A stretch of 56,782 nt of DNA from Proteobacteria bacterium UBA1858 (GCA_002338385.1 DDIE01000011.1:1-56782), one strand, 5' to 3'. Numbered from the stretch's first letter, positions 43,431-52,900 are shown. A program made the numbers and translations. Notes: generated from the letters alone by a model not told the origin.

Positions 43431-44309
43431 TTAATCGTCTCGCCAGCGTTTGCATAAATCCTGATAGGCATCAATCCTGCGATCCCTAAAGAACGGCCAA
43501 GTATTTCTCTGCTGCTGGGTGGCCTGCAAATCAATCGAGGTGAGCAGAGCAGAAGCCTGTCGGCTATCCGCTTGGACGCGGATTGTACCCATCGCATCGC
43601 AGATAAAACTACTCCCCCAAAAATCAATGCCGGCGGTGTGACCGCTGGGATCAGCTTCATAGCCCGCCCGATTGACTGCGATTACCGGTAAGTGATTAGC
43701 TATGGCATGGCTGCGTTGAATAGTGATCCAGGCATCCAATTGGCGCTGTTTTTCTGCGTCGCAATCGTTGCAGTCCCAGCCAATTGCACTCGGGAAGACA
43801 AGTAGCTCGGCGCCGGCCAGTGCCATCAGTCGGGCCGACTCAGGAAACCACTGATCCCAACATATGCAGACCCCAAGTTTGCCTAGTGAGGTAGTAATCG
43901 GTTTGAACCCAGTATCGCCGGGAATAAAATAATACTTCTCATAATAACCGGGGTCATCAGGGATATGCATTTTGCGATAAAAACCGGCCAGACTACCATC
44001 GCTGTCGATGACAATAGCCGTGTTGTGATACACGCCTGCATGACGCTGCTCGAATATCGAACCGACCACAACTAGCTTATGTTGTTTAGCTGCTGCTGAT
44101 AGTGCTCTGAATGTAGGTCCGACGAGCGGTTCAGCAATTTTGAAATTAGCGCTGTTCTGTGTCTGACAAAAATAGTGTGAAGTATGTAATTCTTGCAATA
44201 CCACTAGCGCTGCACCCTGGTTGGCTAATTGTCCTATTTGGCGGATTGAATCAGCTAGGTTAATCGCTTGTTCGCGCTGATTGACTTGTTGCACAAAACC
44301 GACATTCAT
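43431..44309 (-). CDS. aguB: N-carbamoylputrescine amidohydrolase
   Basis: AguB hydrolyses N-carbamoylputrescine to putrescine, CO2 and ammonia. The 292-residue nitrilase-fold protein has the catalytic triad Glu40 (VLQELH), Lys113 (YRKMHIPDDPGYYEKYYF) and Cys150 (VCICWDQWFPE). The long block after the Lys and the HTAGIDFWGSSF segment are characteristic of this subfamily. Its start overlaps the aguA stop by four bases (44306-44309), giving a coupled two-gene operon. Confidence 0.95.
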   Translation of the reverse strand: MNVGFVQQVNQREQAINLADSIRQIGQLANQGAALVVLQELHTSHYFCQTQNSANFKIAEPLVGPTFRALSAAAKQHKLVVVGSIFEQRHAGVYHNTAIVIDSDGSLAGFYRKMHIPDDPGYYEKYYFIPGDTGFKPITTSLGKLGVCICWDQWFPESARLMALAGAELLVFPSAIGWDCNDCDAEKQRQLDAWITIQRSHAIANHLPVIAVNRAGYEADPSGHTAGIDFWGSSFICDAMGTIRVQADSRQASALLTSIDLQATQQQRNTWPFFRDRRIDAYQDLCKRWRDD

Positions 44310-45328
44310 AATGTATTCTCAGGTAGATGTAAGGTCGCACAGTGTAAGCTGCCGAACTGCTGAATTAATTCACAGGCATTGATTGGCACTATTTCCCGTG
44401 CGGGATAACATTGTTGAACGATTGCCAATGCATGACTATCTTGCGGGTCATTATACTGTGGCATTAACACAGCATTGTTAATTAACACATAATTCACATA
44501 GCTGGCAGGCAACAACTGGTTAGCAGAATTCATTATCAGTCTGTCTGGCATCGGCAGAGCCACTAGAGTATAGGCCTGCGGCGCGTTAAGTTGCCTCAGT
44601 TGAGCCTGTAAATGTTGTAACACAGCATAGTTCGGATTCTGCGGATTTGATGTGTGTGCATAGATAATAGTGTGATCGTCGACAAATCTGGCCAAGGTAT
44701 CGATATGGCCACCCGTATCATCACCGGCCAAAGGGTCAAGATGCAATCCGAGTACATGCTGGCAGTTAAAACTGGCTTTGAGAAAAGCAATCACATCCTC
44801 ATCCTTAGTGAAACACTCCGCATTTCGCTGAGCGCAACTCAAATTAGTGAGCACATTACCGGTGCTATCAAATTCAAGGTTACCTCCTTCATAGACCCCT
44901 GCTATTTTTTTATAGTGAGGCTTATGCAGCCCGGCCTGTTGCCATAAATACGTGTTGAACGCCTGATCGTGATGATGTGCATAGCGATTACCCCAGGCAT
45001 TGAAATCAAAATCCAGATAGATTGAATCGCAGCCATCAGAAATAAATTGTGGCCCATAATCGCGCACCCAAGTATCGTTGGTGGGCACAATTAAATAGGT
45101 CAGATTGTGCAGCTGACACTGATGAGTTTGGCATTGTCTGTGCACGCTGGCCAAATGATGCTGGTCTTGCACAATAATCAGGACGCGTTGATGCTTGGCT
45201 ATGGCATGGGTCATCTGCAGATAAGTAGTGGTGATAGCACTTAGCTGGGGTCCCCAATCACTGGCTGAGTGTGGCCATACAAGTATTATTGCGTCTTGTT
45301 GCTGCCATTCGGGTCGGGCGGTATACAT
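44306..45328 (-). CDS. aguA: Agmatine deiminase
   Basis: AguA converts agmatine to N-carbamoylputrescine and ammonia, the first step of the arginine decarboxylase route to putrescine. The 340-residue guanidino-group-modifying enzyme begins with PEWQQQDAIILVWPH. It has NDTWVRDYGP, the EGGNLEFD block, GDDTGGHIDTLARF (catalytic Asp and His) and a C-terminal nucleophile Cys330 in GSLHCATLHLPE. The usual family motif at the nucleophile is closer to GGGNIHC, so this is a divergent but complete active site. Confidence 0.93.
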   Translation of the reverse strand: MYTARPEWQQQDAIILVWPHSASDWGPQLSAITTTYLQMTHAIAKHQRVLIIVQDQHHLASVHRQCQTHQCQLHNLTYLIVPTNDTWVRDYGPQFISDGCDSIYLDFDFNAWGNRYAHHHDQAFNTYLWQQAGLHKPHYKKIAGVYEGGNLEFDSTGNVLTNLSCAQRNAECFTKDEDVIAFLKASFNCQHVLGLHLDPLAGDDTGGHIDTLARFVDDHTIIYAHTSNPQNPNYAVLQHLQAQLRQLNAPQAYTLVALPMPDRLIMNSANQLLPASYVNYVLINNAVLMPQYNDPQDSHALAIVQQCYPAREIVPINACELIQQFGSLHCATLHLPENTL

Positions 45329-45500
45329 GGTTACACAGGCAATAGCTTAGTCTCTGCAGTTAAAGGTTATAAATTAGCCACTATTGCAGGCTGGCAGACG
45401 TATAATCAGCGCTGAATAATGACTCAGATATATTAATTCAAGTATTTGGCCAGACAAGATAATAGTCTCTTTTAGCCCATAACTGTTGCATAATTGAAGG

Positions 45501-46748
45501 ATGTTTAAGCCACTCGAACTGTATATTGGTTTGCGCTACCTGCGTGCCAAGCGCCACAATCATTTTATCTCATTCATTTCGCTGACTTCAGTGCTGGGTA
45601 TCGCGCTGGGTATTGTGGTGATCATCACCGTGTTGTCCGTCATGAATGGTTTCCAGACCGAGGTGCGTGATCGTATGCTGCGGATGACCGCTCATGGCAA
45701 CATTCTTGAGCTGGACGGTACCCTTGATGACTGGCAACACGCCGCGCAGGCGATTGCCCATATCGAGCAGATTGCCGGCGTTGCGCCCTACATTGAAGCG
45801 CAATCTATGGTCGTCAAAGGCTCACAGGTGACAGGCGTGCAACTGAGCGGCGTGCAGCCAAGTATCGAGACAGAGGTCTCAGATATTGACGAGTTTATGC
45901 TTGATAGCGATCTGGACGTACTCCAGGCCGGTCAATTCAAAGTGTTGCTTGGCAGTGAGCTGGCGAATTATCTAGCGGCAACAGTAGGTGATAAAGTTAC
46001 CATAATCGCACCAGAGACCTCAGTAACACCTGCAGGCATCATACCGAAGATGCGACGTTTTACGGTGGCGGGTATCTATGAAATCGGCATGAATCAGTTC
46101 GATCGAAATACCGCAATAATACATATCCAAGATGCGCAGAAACTATTCCGCTATCAAGATAAAGTAACGGGCTTAAGATTGAAGCTGGACGATATCTTTC
46201 TGGTGCCGGGCTTGACGCAAGTAATTAATGATCAGTTGCAAGGTGAGTACTGGATGACTGACTGGACGCGCAGGCATCAAAATTTTTTTCGTGCAGTTAA
46301 AATGGAAAAAACAATGATGTTTGTGATCATGACTTTAATCGTCGCAGTGGCGGCTTTTAATGTGGTATCGATGCTCATTATGGTGGTCACAGATAAACAA
46401 TCGGATATCGCTATATTACGCACCTACGGAATATCAGCGCGCAGTATATTGTGGGTATTTATCATTCAAGGCAGTCTGATCGGGGTGTTAGGTACTATTC
46501 TGGGCGTCCTCGGAGGCATAGGCCTGTCACTCAACCTCGAACATATCATTCTTTTCGTGGAGCAATTGCTGGGTCAAAAGGTACTGGACCCTTCAGTCTA
46601 TTACATCACAGACTTGCCATCTGAATTACACTTGAGTGATGTCAGCTATGTCGCATTCATATCTTTTGCGCTGACCGTGTTAGCCACACTGTATCCAGCT
46701 TTTAAAGCAGCAAACACCCGACCTGCACACGCCTTGAGGTACGAGTAA
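45501..46748 (+). CDS. Lipoprotein-releasing ABC transporter permease (LolC/LolE family)
   Basis: This permease extracts outer-membrane lipoproteins from the inner membrane for LolA. The 415-residue product has the family start LYIGLRYLRAKRHNHFISFIS. A first helix (about 25-48) ends VLSVMNGFQ, followed by a large periplasmic domain and three C-terminal helices (about 270-405). Its end, ANTRPAHALRYE, is also typical. Only one such permease gene flanks lolD here, whereas E. coli has lolC and lolE, so it may act as a homodimer of the LolF type. ATG 45501 is directly preceded by GAAGG with no spacing, which is unusual for a Shine-Dalgarno. Confidence 0.9.
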   Translation: MFKPLELYIGLRYLRAKRHNHFISFISLTSVLGIALGIVVIITVLSVMNGFQTEVRDRMLRMTAHGNILELDGTLDDWQHAAQAIAHIEQIAGVAPYIEAQSMVVKGSQVTGVQLSGVQPSIETEVSDIDEFMLDSDLDVLQAGQFKVLLGSELANYLAATVGDKVTIIAPETSVTPAGIIPKMRRFTVAGIYEIGMNQFDRNTAIIHIQDAQKLFRYQDKVTGLRLKLDDIFLVPGLTQVINDQLQGEYWMTDWTRRHQNFFRAVKMEKTMMFVIMTLIVAVAAFNVVSMLIMVVTDKQSDIAILRTYGISARSILWVFIIQGSLIGVLGTILGVLGGIGLSLNLEHIILFVEQLLGQKVLDPSVYYITDLPSELHLSDVSYVAFISFALTVLATLYPAFKAANTRPAHALRYE

Positions 46749-47441
46749 ATGGATTCTGTTAGCCAGGAGCTTGTGCTCGAGCTCAAAAATATCAACAAAC
46801 GTTTCCATGATGGTGAGCTTGATATTACTGTTCTCAGCGATATTAACTTAGAGGTTAATCGTGCTGATAGCATTGCTATTGTCGGTGCCAGCGGTTGCGG
46901 TAAAAGTACCTTGTTGCAACTTATGGCAGGTTTGGATGAGGTTACCCAGGGTGAAGTGATACTGTCCGGGCAGATACTCTCTCAGGTGAGCGAGACTAAC
47001 GCCGATCAGTTAAGAAATAAACATCTTGGTTTTATCTATCAATTTCATCATTTGCTGCCCGAGTTCACCTGTCTGGAGAATGTTATGATGCCTTTGATGG
47101 TACGCAAGCAAAGCGTTGCCGAGTGTCGTCGACAAGCGATTCAGATGCTCACGCGTGTCCACATGGATCATCGCCTCACGCACAAACCCAGTGAGTTATC
47201 AGGCGGCGAGCGTCAGCGCGTTGCGATTGCACGTGCACTAGTGACCCAGCCGCAGCTAATTTTGGCGGATGAACCGACCGGTAATCTTGATCGCAAAACC
47301 GCGATGCAGGTGTTCGACTTAATGTTGGAGCTTAATGTTGAGCAGCACACGGCACTGATTATGGTTACACATGACATTTCCTTGGCGCATCGGTTGTCAA
47401 GCAAGTATGAATTGCGTGATGGCCGCTTGCTGCGACTGTGA
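46749..47441 (+). CDS. lolD: Lipoprotein-releasing system ATP-binding protein LolD
   Basis: LolD powers release of lipoproteins from the inner membrane. The 230-residue product has Walker A VGASGCGKSTLLQLMAG, Q-loop segment LGFIYQFHHLLPEFTCLENV, and signature LSGGERQRVAIARAL. Walker B LILADEPTGNLD and the H-loop MVTHD follow. The HHLLPEFT sequence after the Q-loop is the LolD hallmark. It starts immediately after the permease stop codon with no gap. Confidence 0.96.
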   Translation: MDSVSQELVLELKNINKRFHDGELDITVLSDINLEVNRADSIAIVGASGCGKSTLLQLMAGLDEVTQGEVILSGQILSQVSETNADQLRNKHLGFIYQFHHLLPEFTCLENVMMPLMVRKQSVAECRRQAIQMLTRVHMDHRLTHKPSELSGGERQRVAIARALVTQPQLILADEPTGNLDRKTAMQVFDLMLELNVEQHTALIMVTHDISLAHRLSSKYELRDGRLLRL

Positions 47442-47575
47442 CAATTCACTCAGTATTATCGAGCTCACTTCCATTACAGCACGTGTGTTCCTAAAACAAG
47501 TTGGTTTGTGCGTGCCTGTCTGGCATTAAAAAATCTATAGGTTAAGTATGCAGCTTTAATTCACTCCGGAACGCT

Positions 47576-49852
47576 ATGTGTATCAAAACCACAGCCATCA
47601 GCTTCCTGATTGGTGTGGTTGTTTTTCAATTCAATCAGGAACTACCACCCACGCAAATTTTCGTAGTACTACCGATAGCTCTTGTCTTATTTATTATTTA
47701 TCCACGACTGCGACCTGCACTGATAGCTGTATTGGGTTTTTACTGGGCGTATATTTTCGCTTTAATGCTCCTGCATCCACGTCTGGATGAGACTCTAGAC
47801 AACCAATTGATCTCGATCTCTGGCAACGTTATGCAAATCACACGGCAGCACCATGCATATCAACAGATCATCTTTGAAGTAGATCATTCATCCTCACTGC
47901 AGCGGTTACCAAATAAAGTGCAACTGGCGTGGTATCACGGTGACTCAGTCCTAAATCTACATAGCCACTGTCAATTGGTAGTCAGGCTGAAACATTTTTA
48001 TCGCTATGCTAATCCTGGTGTTTTTGATTATGAAAAGATGATGTTTGTACGGGGCATCAGAGCGCGCGGAACGATTAAGCACGCCAGATGTACCGTGGCA
48101 GACAACACTTTCAACTTACGGACACACTTAATTGAGCGCTTTGCAGTGCAGTATCAGCAGCTAGAGAGTTTTGGCTTAATTCAAGCACTCACCTATGGCG
48201 AGCGCAAGTATCTGAGTGCGCAACAGTGGGAGATCTTCAGGTTGACCGGTACGGCACATTTAATGGCCATATCAGGTCTGCATGTCAGCGTAATCAGCAT
48301 GTTTAGTTTTTTTCTGATACGTCAATTAGTCACGCAATCAGCTCGCCTATGTAATATTTTCCCAGCACATCATTATGCTGCGCTGGGCACGATACTGATA
48401 GCATTCTTTTATGCTTATCTGGCGGGCTATTCGCTCCCGACTCAAAGAGCATTAGTGATGGTATTGACCGTATTAGTGGCGACACTTTTGCATAAGCCCA
48501 GTATGAGTTTGAATGGCTTTGCCGTAGCGCTATTGTGTATTCTTATACTCTCGCCAGTTGCAGTGCTGACCGTCGGTTTCTGGTATTCGTTCATGTCGGT
48601 ACTATTTATATTCATTGCCCTGAAACTATTCTCTCAGGGCAATAAGGTAAAAAAATTCCTGCTTATTCAAATTTATCTCAGTGCTGCTTTATTACCTCTG
48701 AGTCTGTTGATATTTAAACAGGGTGCACTCATCTCACCATTGGCGAATCTGATTGCAATTCCTTTTGTCAGCATTATTATTTTGCCATTAAATTTATGCG
48801 CCCAGTTATTATTCATTCTAGATCTTGCGCTAGCGAGCTATGCCATCGACTTACTGAATGTTCTGCTCAATATAATGTTATCAATATTGGCCCATTTAGC
48901 TGGTGCGCAAATTAACACTATTGATTATCATGCCGGTCTTGTCGCAGTGGTGCTATGCCAGCTCGGATTATATTTCTTGATCCAAAAAAGAGGGTATCCT
49001 GGGCGTTATTTGGCAGCTGTATTGATTGCTGCGATAGTCTGTTTACGCACGGACGACTTACGTCAGCATGAACTCATGCTGACGGTATTAGATGTTGGGC
49101 AAGGCCTCAGCGTAGTGATCGAAACAGCCCAGCATGTATTGATCTATGACACGGGTATGAGCTCCGCTAGCGGGTTTAGTATCAGCGACAGCGTGCTAAA
49201 ACCATTTTTGGCACATCGTAATATCAAGCAGATAGACCGACTTATTATTAGCCATAATGACAATGATCATGCCGGTGGACTCCAGCAGTTACTGGCGAGT
49301 ACTCCAGTTAAACAGTTAATTTTGAGCGAACCTGTTGAGCATCATATCAACACACACTTGACCTATTGTCAGCGTGAGATGAGTTGGGTGTGGGGTCAGG
49401 TAAAATTCGATGTCCTCCATCCACCGCCAGCATGGCAATCAGACTCGAATAATCGATCCTGTGTGCTGAGAGTGACTCATCCTAATGGAAGTGTGTTGCT
49501 CACAGGCGATATTGAGCACCAGGTAGAGACTCTATTAGTTACCGCTTATGGCGAGCAATTAAGAAGTGATGTACTGATTGTGCCACATCATGGCAGTCGC
49601 TCTTCATCTAGTGTCGAATTTTTAAGCACAGTTCAGGCGACTTACGCGATTGTTTCGGCCGGTATTGCTAATCGTTACGGTCATCCACATCAACAAGTCA
49701 TGAACCGATATACAGATGCGGACACCCAAGTGTTGACCACAGCTCGCTCTGGTGCAATCCGGTTTAAGATTGATCACGCGGGTATACATGCATTACAGGC
49801 TTATGCAGACGCAAGTAAACGCTACTGGCACTCCGCTCGGAACACGTTATAA
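47576..49852 (+). CDS. comEC: DNA internalization-related competence protein ComEC/Rec2
   Basis: ComEC is the inner-membrane channel for incoming single-stranded DNA in natural transformation. The 758-residue product has two or three N-terminal helices, an OB-type DUF4131 region (about 60-160) and the Competence domain (about 190-460, with HLMAISGLHVSVISM and YSLPTQRALVMV). A C-terminal metallo-beta-lactamase domain (about 500-745) follows, with VLDVGQGLSVVIE, SHNDNDHAGG, LTGDIEHQVE and VPHHGSRSS, which keeps its metal ligands. A 134-base gap separates it from lolD. It indicates possible transformability if the pilus and other com genes are present elsewhere. Confidence 0.93.
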   Translation: MCIKTTAISFLIGVVVFQFNQELPPTQIFVVLPIALVLFIIYPRLRPALIAVLGFYWAYIFALMLLHPRLDETLDNQLISISGNVMQITRQHHAYQQIIFEVDHSSSLQRLPNKVQLAWYHGDSVLNLHSHCQLVVRLKHFYRYANPGVFDYEKMMFVRGIRARGTIKHARCTVADNTFNLRTHLIERFAVQYQQLESFGLIQALTYGERKYLSAQQWEIFRLTGTAHLMAISGLHVSVISMFSFFLIRQLVTQSARLCNIFPAHHYAALGTILIAFFYAYLAGYSLPTQRALVMVLTVLVATLLHKPSMSLNGFAVALLCILILSPVAVLTVGFWYSFMSVLFIFIALKLFSQGNKVKKFLLIQIYLSAALLPLSLLIFKQGALISPLANLIAIPFVSIIILPLNLCAQLLFILDLALASYAIDLLNVLLNIMLSILAHLAGAQINTIDYHAGLVAVVLCQLGLYFLIQKRGYPGRYLAAVLIAAIVCLRTDDLRQHELMLTVLDVGQGLSVVIETAQHVLIYDTGMSSASGFSISDSVLKPFLAHRNIKQIDRLIISHNDNDHAGGLQQLLASTPVKQLILSEPVEHHINTHLTYCQREMSWVWGQVKFDVLHPPPAWQSDSNNRSCVLRVTHPNGSVLLTGDIEHQVETLLVTAYGEQLRSDVLIVPHHGSRSSSSVEFLSTVQATYAIVSAGIANRYGHPHQQVMNRYTDADTQVLTTARSGAIRFKIDHAGIHALQAYADASKRYWHSARNTL

Positions 49853-49886
49853 TTTAACCTCCCTAGGAGGCGTGACTGGAACTGCA

Positions 49887-50081
49887 ATGGATAAGAGTTT
49901 GCTTGATATACTGGCCTGTCCGGTAACTAAAGGCCAATTAATATACGATCAAGAAAAACAGGAGCTGATCTCATTATCAGCGCGCTTAGCTTATCCTATT
50001 CGTGAGGCTATCCCTGTCATGCTAGAGGACCAAGCCAGAGAGATATCCGAGGAAGAATACACCAGCTACAAAAACAAGTAA
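49887..50081 (+). CDS. Trm112/YcaR-like small protein
   Basis: The 64-residue product begins MDKSLLDILACPVTKGQL and continues YDQEKQELISLSARLAYPI then REAIPVMLEDQARE, the pattern of the Trm112-like UPF0434 family (E. coli YcaR). E. coli YcaR reads CPVC at the start, while this one has CPVT, so the zinc-ribbon cysteines are incomplete. The role is unknown. The position just before kdsB is conserved. ATG 49887 is the family start. AGGAGG at 49865-49870 is 16 bases away, part of a CCTCC-cta-GGAGG hairpin; GGA at 49878-49880 is nearer. Confidence 0.88.
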   Translation: MDKSLLDILACPVTKGQLIYDQEKQELISLSARLAYPIREAIPVMLEDQAREISEEEYTSYKNK

Positions 50082-50085
50082 TAGC

Positions 50086-50835
50086 ATGAGTATTTCTTTC
50101 CGCGTACTTATTCCAGCACGTTATCAGGCAACACGTTTGCCCGGTAAACCGCTCCTGAAATTTCAGAATAAAACTATAATTGAGCATGTTTATCAGCAAG
50201 CCTGCGCAAGCCAGGCCTGTTCGGTGCATATTGCAACCGATGATGAACGTATTGCTGAGGTGGCGAAGAAATTCGGTGCACAGGTATGTATGACCCACTC
50301 TAATCATCGTTCAGGTACAGATCGTATTGCTCAGGCCGTGACGGAAATCGGTTGCGATGATGATGAGATTATTGTCAATTTACAGGGTGATGAGCCGCAA
50401 ATGCCGGCGGCCAATGTCAGGCAAGTGGCCGAATTACTGGCGGTCAATGAGCAGGCAGCCATTGCTACGCTGTATACCAGAATAACTGATCAACATGACT
50501 ACTCTGATCCTGATGTAGTTAAATTAGTCACCACAAATAATCAACAGGCTTTATATTTTAGTCGCGCCAGTATTCCTTTTGTGCGCGATGAGGTGCTGAC
50601 TGAACGCACCAACTATCCGCTGTTCCGACACGTGGGTTTATATGCTTATCGTGCAGGATACTTAAAAAAATTCGTCAGCTATCAACCCACTGCGCTAGAG
50701 AAGCTGGAGCGTTTAGAGCAATTGCGTGCACTTGAGAATGGTGACCAGATTATTACTGATCAATGTGTAGCGCAGCCAGGGATTGGTGTCGACACGCATA
50801 GTGATTTCTCTAGGCTACTGGTCAGCAAGCACTAA
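50086..50835 (+). CDS. kdsB: 3-deoxy-manno-octulosonate cytidylyltransferase
   Basis: KdsB activates Kdo as CMP-Kdo for lipopolysaccharide inner-core synthesis. The 249-residue product has the nucleotide-binding start IPARYQATRLPGKPLL, then VHIATDDERI, HRSGTDRIAQAV and VNLQGDEPQMP. The metal/substrate block RHVGLYAYRAGYLKKF and the C-terminal LEQLRALENG and GVDTHSD are usual. It begins four bases after the YcaR-like gene. It confirms a Gram-negative outer membrane with Kdo. Confidence 0.96.
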   Translation: MSISFRVLIPARYQATRLPGKPLLKFQNKTIIEHVYQQACASQACSVHIATDDERIAEVAKKFGAQVCMTHSNHRSGTDRIAQAVTEIGCDDDEIIVNLQGDEPQMPAANVRQVAELLAVNEQAAIATLYTRITDQHDYSDPDVVKLVTTNNQQALYFSRASIPFVRDEVLTERTNYPLFRHVGLYAYRAGYLKKFVSYQPTALEKLERLEQLRALENGDQIITDQCVAQPGIGVDTHSDFSRLLVSKH

Positions 50836-50846
50836 TCTTTTGTGCT

Positions 50847-52115
50847 CTAAAAGAAACTCTCAAACGGCCAGATCTCAACCGTATCGCCTTGTTCCGTACC
50901 TCCGCTCTCCATGGGCAAATAAATAAAGCAGTTTGCTTCAGACATGGAGCGCAGAATGCCGGAGCCTTGAGCACCTGTTTTGCTCACCTGTAATTCGCCT
51001 TGCGCATTGATTTCATAATAGCCACGCTGATATTCAACACGTCCAGGTCGTTTGCGCAGTTTTGATAATGATTTCGCCTGCATGCGCAGACGTTGGCGCG
51101 GATTGCGCCCCATCATTTTTTCCAGCGCAGCCTGAACAAAGATATAAAATGTCACCATCACGGAAACCGGGTTGCCAGGCAGGCCGAAAAAGAACGCCTT
51201 GTTGATTTGACCAAATGCGAGAGGCCGGCCAGGTTTCATCGCGACCTTCCAAAAATTAACGTGGCCAAGTTTTTCCAGAGTACTCTTAACATAGTCAGCA
51301 TCACCCACGGAGACACCCCCTGAAGTAATCACAACATCAGCACTTTGTGAGGCATCCATGAAAGCCTGTTCGACGGCCTCAGGCGTATCTCTGACTACGC
51401 CAAGATCAATAATTTCGACCCCCATAGCGCTGAGCATGCTCCACAGCGTATAGCGATTACTGTCGAAAATCTGCCCCTTTTTGGGTTGTGAACCGATTGA
51501 GACCAGCTCATCACCAGTAGAAAAGAAGGCAACTTTCAATTTGCGTTTAACCACGACCTCGGCCACACCCAACGAGGCAATCAGGCCAATGTCAGCAGGC
51601 TGTAAGTAATGATTGGCGGTGAACACAGGATCACCTATAGCAATATCCTCACCTGCTTGGCGAACGTTTTGGCCTTGCTTTTGTTTATCATCAATCGTAA
51701 TTAATGTGTCGCTAACCCGCACATGCTCTTGCATAACAACGCTATCGGTATTGTCTGGCATCACTGCGCCAGTCATGATACGCACACATTGATGTGTGGC
51801 TACCGTTCCGGTAAAAGGGCGGCCTGCCCAAGCAGTCCCGACCAGTTCAAAGTCTTGCTGACCGGATTGTGGTATCTGTTGACCATTGATGGCATAGCCA
51901 TCCATAGCTGAGTTGGTGTGACTGGGCACATTCAAATTGGCCGTTATTGGCTTGGCCAGTACTCTATGGAGCGCTTGTCTGATGGCTACAGTTTCGGTGG
52001 CGCTAATAGCATGCACGCTGGCAAGTATGTGTTGTTGCGCCATATTGGCGTCCATGGAGTTAGGGTCATAATCATCCATACAACTTGGATCATACTGGAT
52101 CGGTTTATCAGTCAT
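50847..52115 (-). CDS. moeA: Molybdopterin molybdenumtransferase MoeA
   Basis: MoeA inserts molybdate (or tungstate in some systems) into adenylylated molybdopterin. The 422-residue product has the N-terminal PSHTNSAMDGYAING block, RIMTGAVMPDNTDSVVMQE, and the MoaB-like core with FFSTGDELV, GQIFDSNRYTLWSML and ITSGGVSVGDADYVK. FFGLPGNPVSVMV follows, then a C-terminal barrel. A 25-residue N-terminal extension precedes the usual start. It lies 44 bases downstream of smr on the same strand. Its product would be needed by any Mo or W enzyme, which makes the TupA-like gene in this window relevant. Confidence 0.95.
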   Translation of the reverse strand: MTDKPIQYDPSCMDDYDPNSMDANMAQQHILASVHAISATETVAIRQALHRVLAKPITANLNVPSHTNSAMDGYAINGQQIPQSGQQDFELVGTAWAGRPFTGTVATHQCVRIMTGAVMPDNTDSVVMQEHVRVSDTLITIDDKQKQGQNVRQAGEDIAIGDPVFTANHYLQPADIGLIASLGVAEVVVKRKLKVAFFSTGDELVSIGSQPKKGQIFDSNRYTLWSMLSAMGVEIIDLGVVRDTPEAVEQAFMDASQSADVVITSGGVSVGDADYVKSTLEKLGHVNFWKVAMKPGRPLAFGQINKAFFFGLPGNPVSVMVTFYIFVQAALEKMMGRNPRQRLRMQAKSLSKLRKRPGRVEYQRGYYEINAQGELQVSKTGAQGSGILRSMSEANCFIYLPMESGGTEQGDTVEIWPFESFF

Positions 52116-52159
52116 GGTAACTTGTGTTGTTATTATTAAGGAACTGACGCATAGCAGGC

Positions 52160-52699
52160 TCAGGCCAGTTTGATTAACACATACACTGCCCCGGTCCCTC
52201 CGTCGGCGGGGCGGGCAGAGCAGAAGGCTAATATCTCACTCCGTTTTCTTAACCAGCTATTCACCAGCGGTTTAATGACAGGCCCCTGATTGCTAGAGCC
52301 ATAGCCTTTACCGTGAATAATTCGCACGCAGCGCACGCCTCGCTGGCGCGCCTCAGCGACAAACTGGTTGAGCTGCTGTTGTGCTTCAATGCGGGTCAAG
52401 CCATGCAGATCACATTCTGCCTCAACCCGATATTGGCCACGCTTAAGTTTTTTGAATGCTTTCGCCTGTAAACCGTCCTGCGCATAGGACAACACATCAC
52501 CTGCTTGCATATCCTCATGTTCGATTGAGCTGATAAACAGCTCTTCCATCACACGTTGCTCATCCAACTTTGCTTGTTTTGGGACTGGGCGCGGTTTAGG
52601 CTGATTATGGACGACGCGATCAGTGGTCATGGTTTTAACACCACCAAGGAGACGTGCGAACTCAGACTTATCTGAATTGTGGTTGTTTTCGTCGTTCAT
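52160..52699 (-). CDS. Smr-domain protein (SmrA/SmrB-like)
   Basis: The 179-residue product has a polar, basic N-terminal half and a C-terminal Smr domain (about 95-178). Its motifs are DLHGLTRIEAQQQL, RIIHGKGYGS and the late segment FCSARPADGGTGAVYV. In E. coli SmrB, a protein of this type cleaves mRNA at collided ribosomes, using the same DLHG and HGKG motifs. Whether this protein is SmrA- or SmrB-like cannot be decided here. It sits between a possible 65-residue gene (three bases upstream) and moeA. Confidence 0.9.
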   Translation of the reverse strand: MNDENNHNSDKSEFARLLGGVKTMTTDRVVHNQPKPRPVPKQAKLDEQRVMEELFISSIEHEDMQAGDVLSYAQDGLQAKAFKKLKRGQYRVEAECDLHGLTRIEAQQQLNQFVAEARQRGVRCVRIIHGKGYGSSNQGPVIKPLVNSWLRKRSEILAFCSARPADGGTGAVYVLIKLA

Positions 52700-52702
52700 A
52701 TA

Positions 52703-52900
52703 CTAGTGACCCCAAACTTCAAGATCAGCATTATAGACCAGTTTGCAAGGACTCAATGCTGATTTTCGCTCAACAAGCACTTGTTTAAACGATATATAAC
52801 GTTGAGCGCCACCAAATTCTGGAGGCATCCACTCTGCGCTCAGATCAGTTGCCCAGAGCGGATAATTTATTGCTGTACCTTGCCCGATGGCTGCTATCAT
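52703..52900 (-). CDS. Possible small protein (65 residues) upstream of smr
   Basis: I do not recognise a family. The frame from ATG 52900 to TAG 52703 gives MIAAIGQGTAINYPLWATD followed by EWMPPEFGGAQRYISFKQV and a C-terminal VYNADLEVWGH. The composition is protein-like, with several aromatics and no low-complexity run. The stop lies three bases before the smr start, as expected for an operon. The frame extends upstream to 52999 but that part overlaps surE. No good Shine-Dalgarno is seen in front of ATG 52900, so this could still be a chance frame in the surE-smr intergenic space. Confidence 0.42.
   Translation of the reverse strand: MIAAIGQGTAINYPLWATDLSAEWMPPEFGGAQRYISFKQVLVERKSALSPCKLVYNADLEVWGH

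Noticed and set aside
45489..45503. CATAAT just upstream of the Lol permease ATG, suggesting a leaderless transcript
   Set aside because: No acceptable -35 lies 16-18 bases upstream, and the adjacent GAAGG argues for a leader, so the evidence is not enough.
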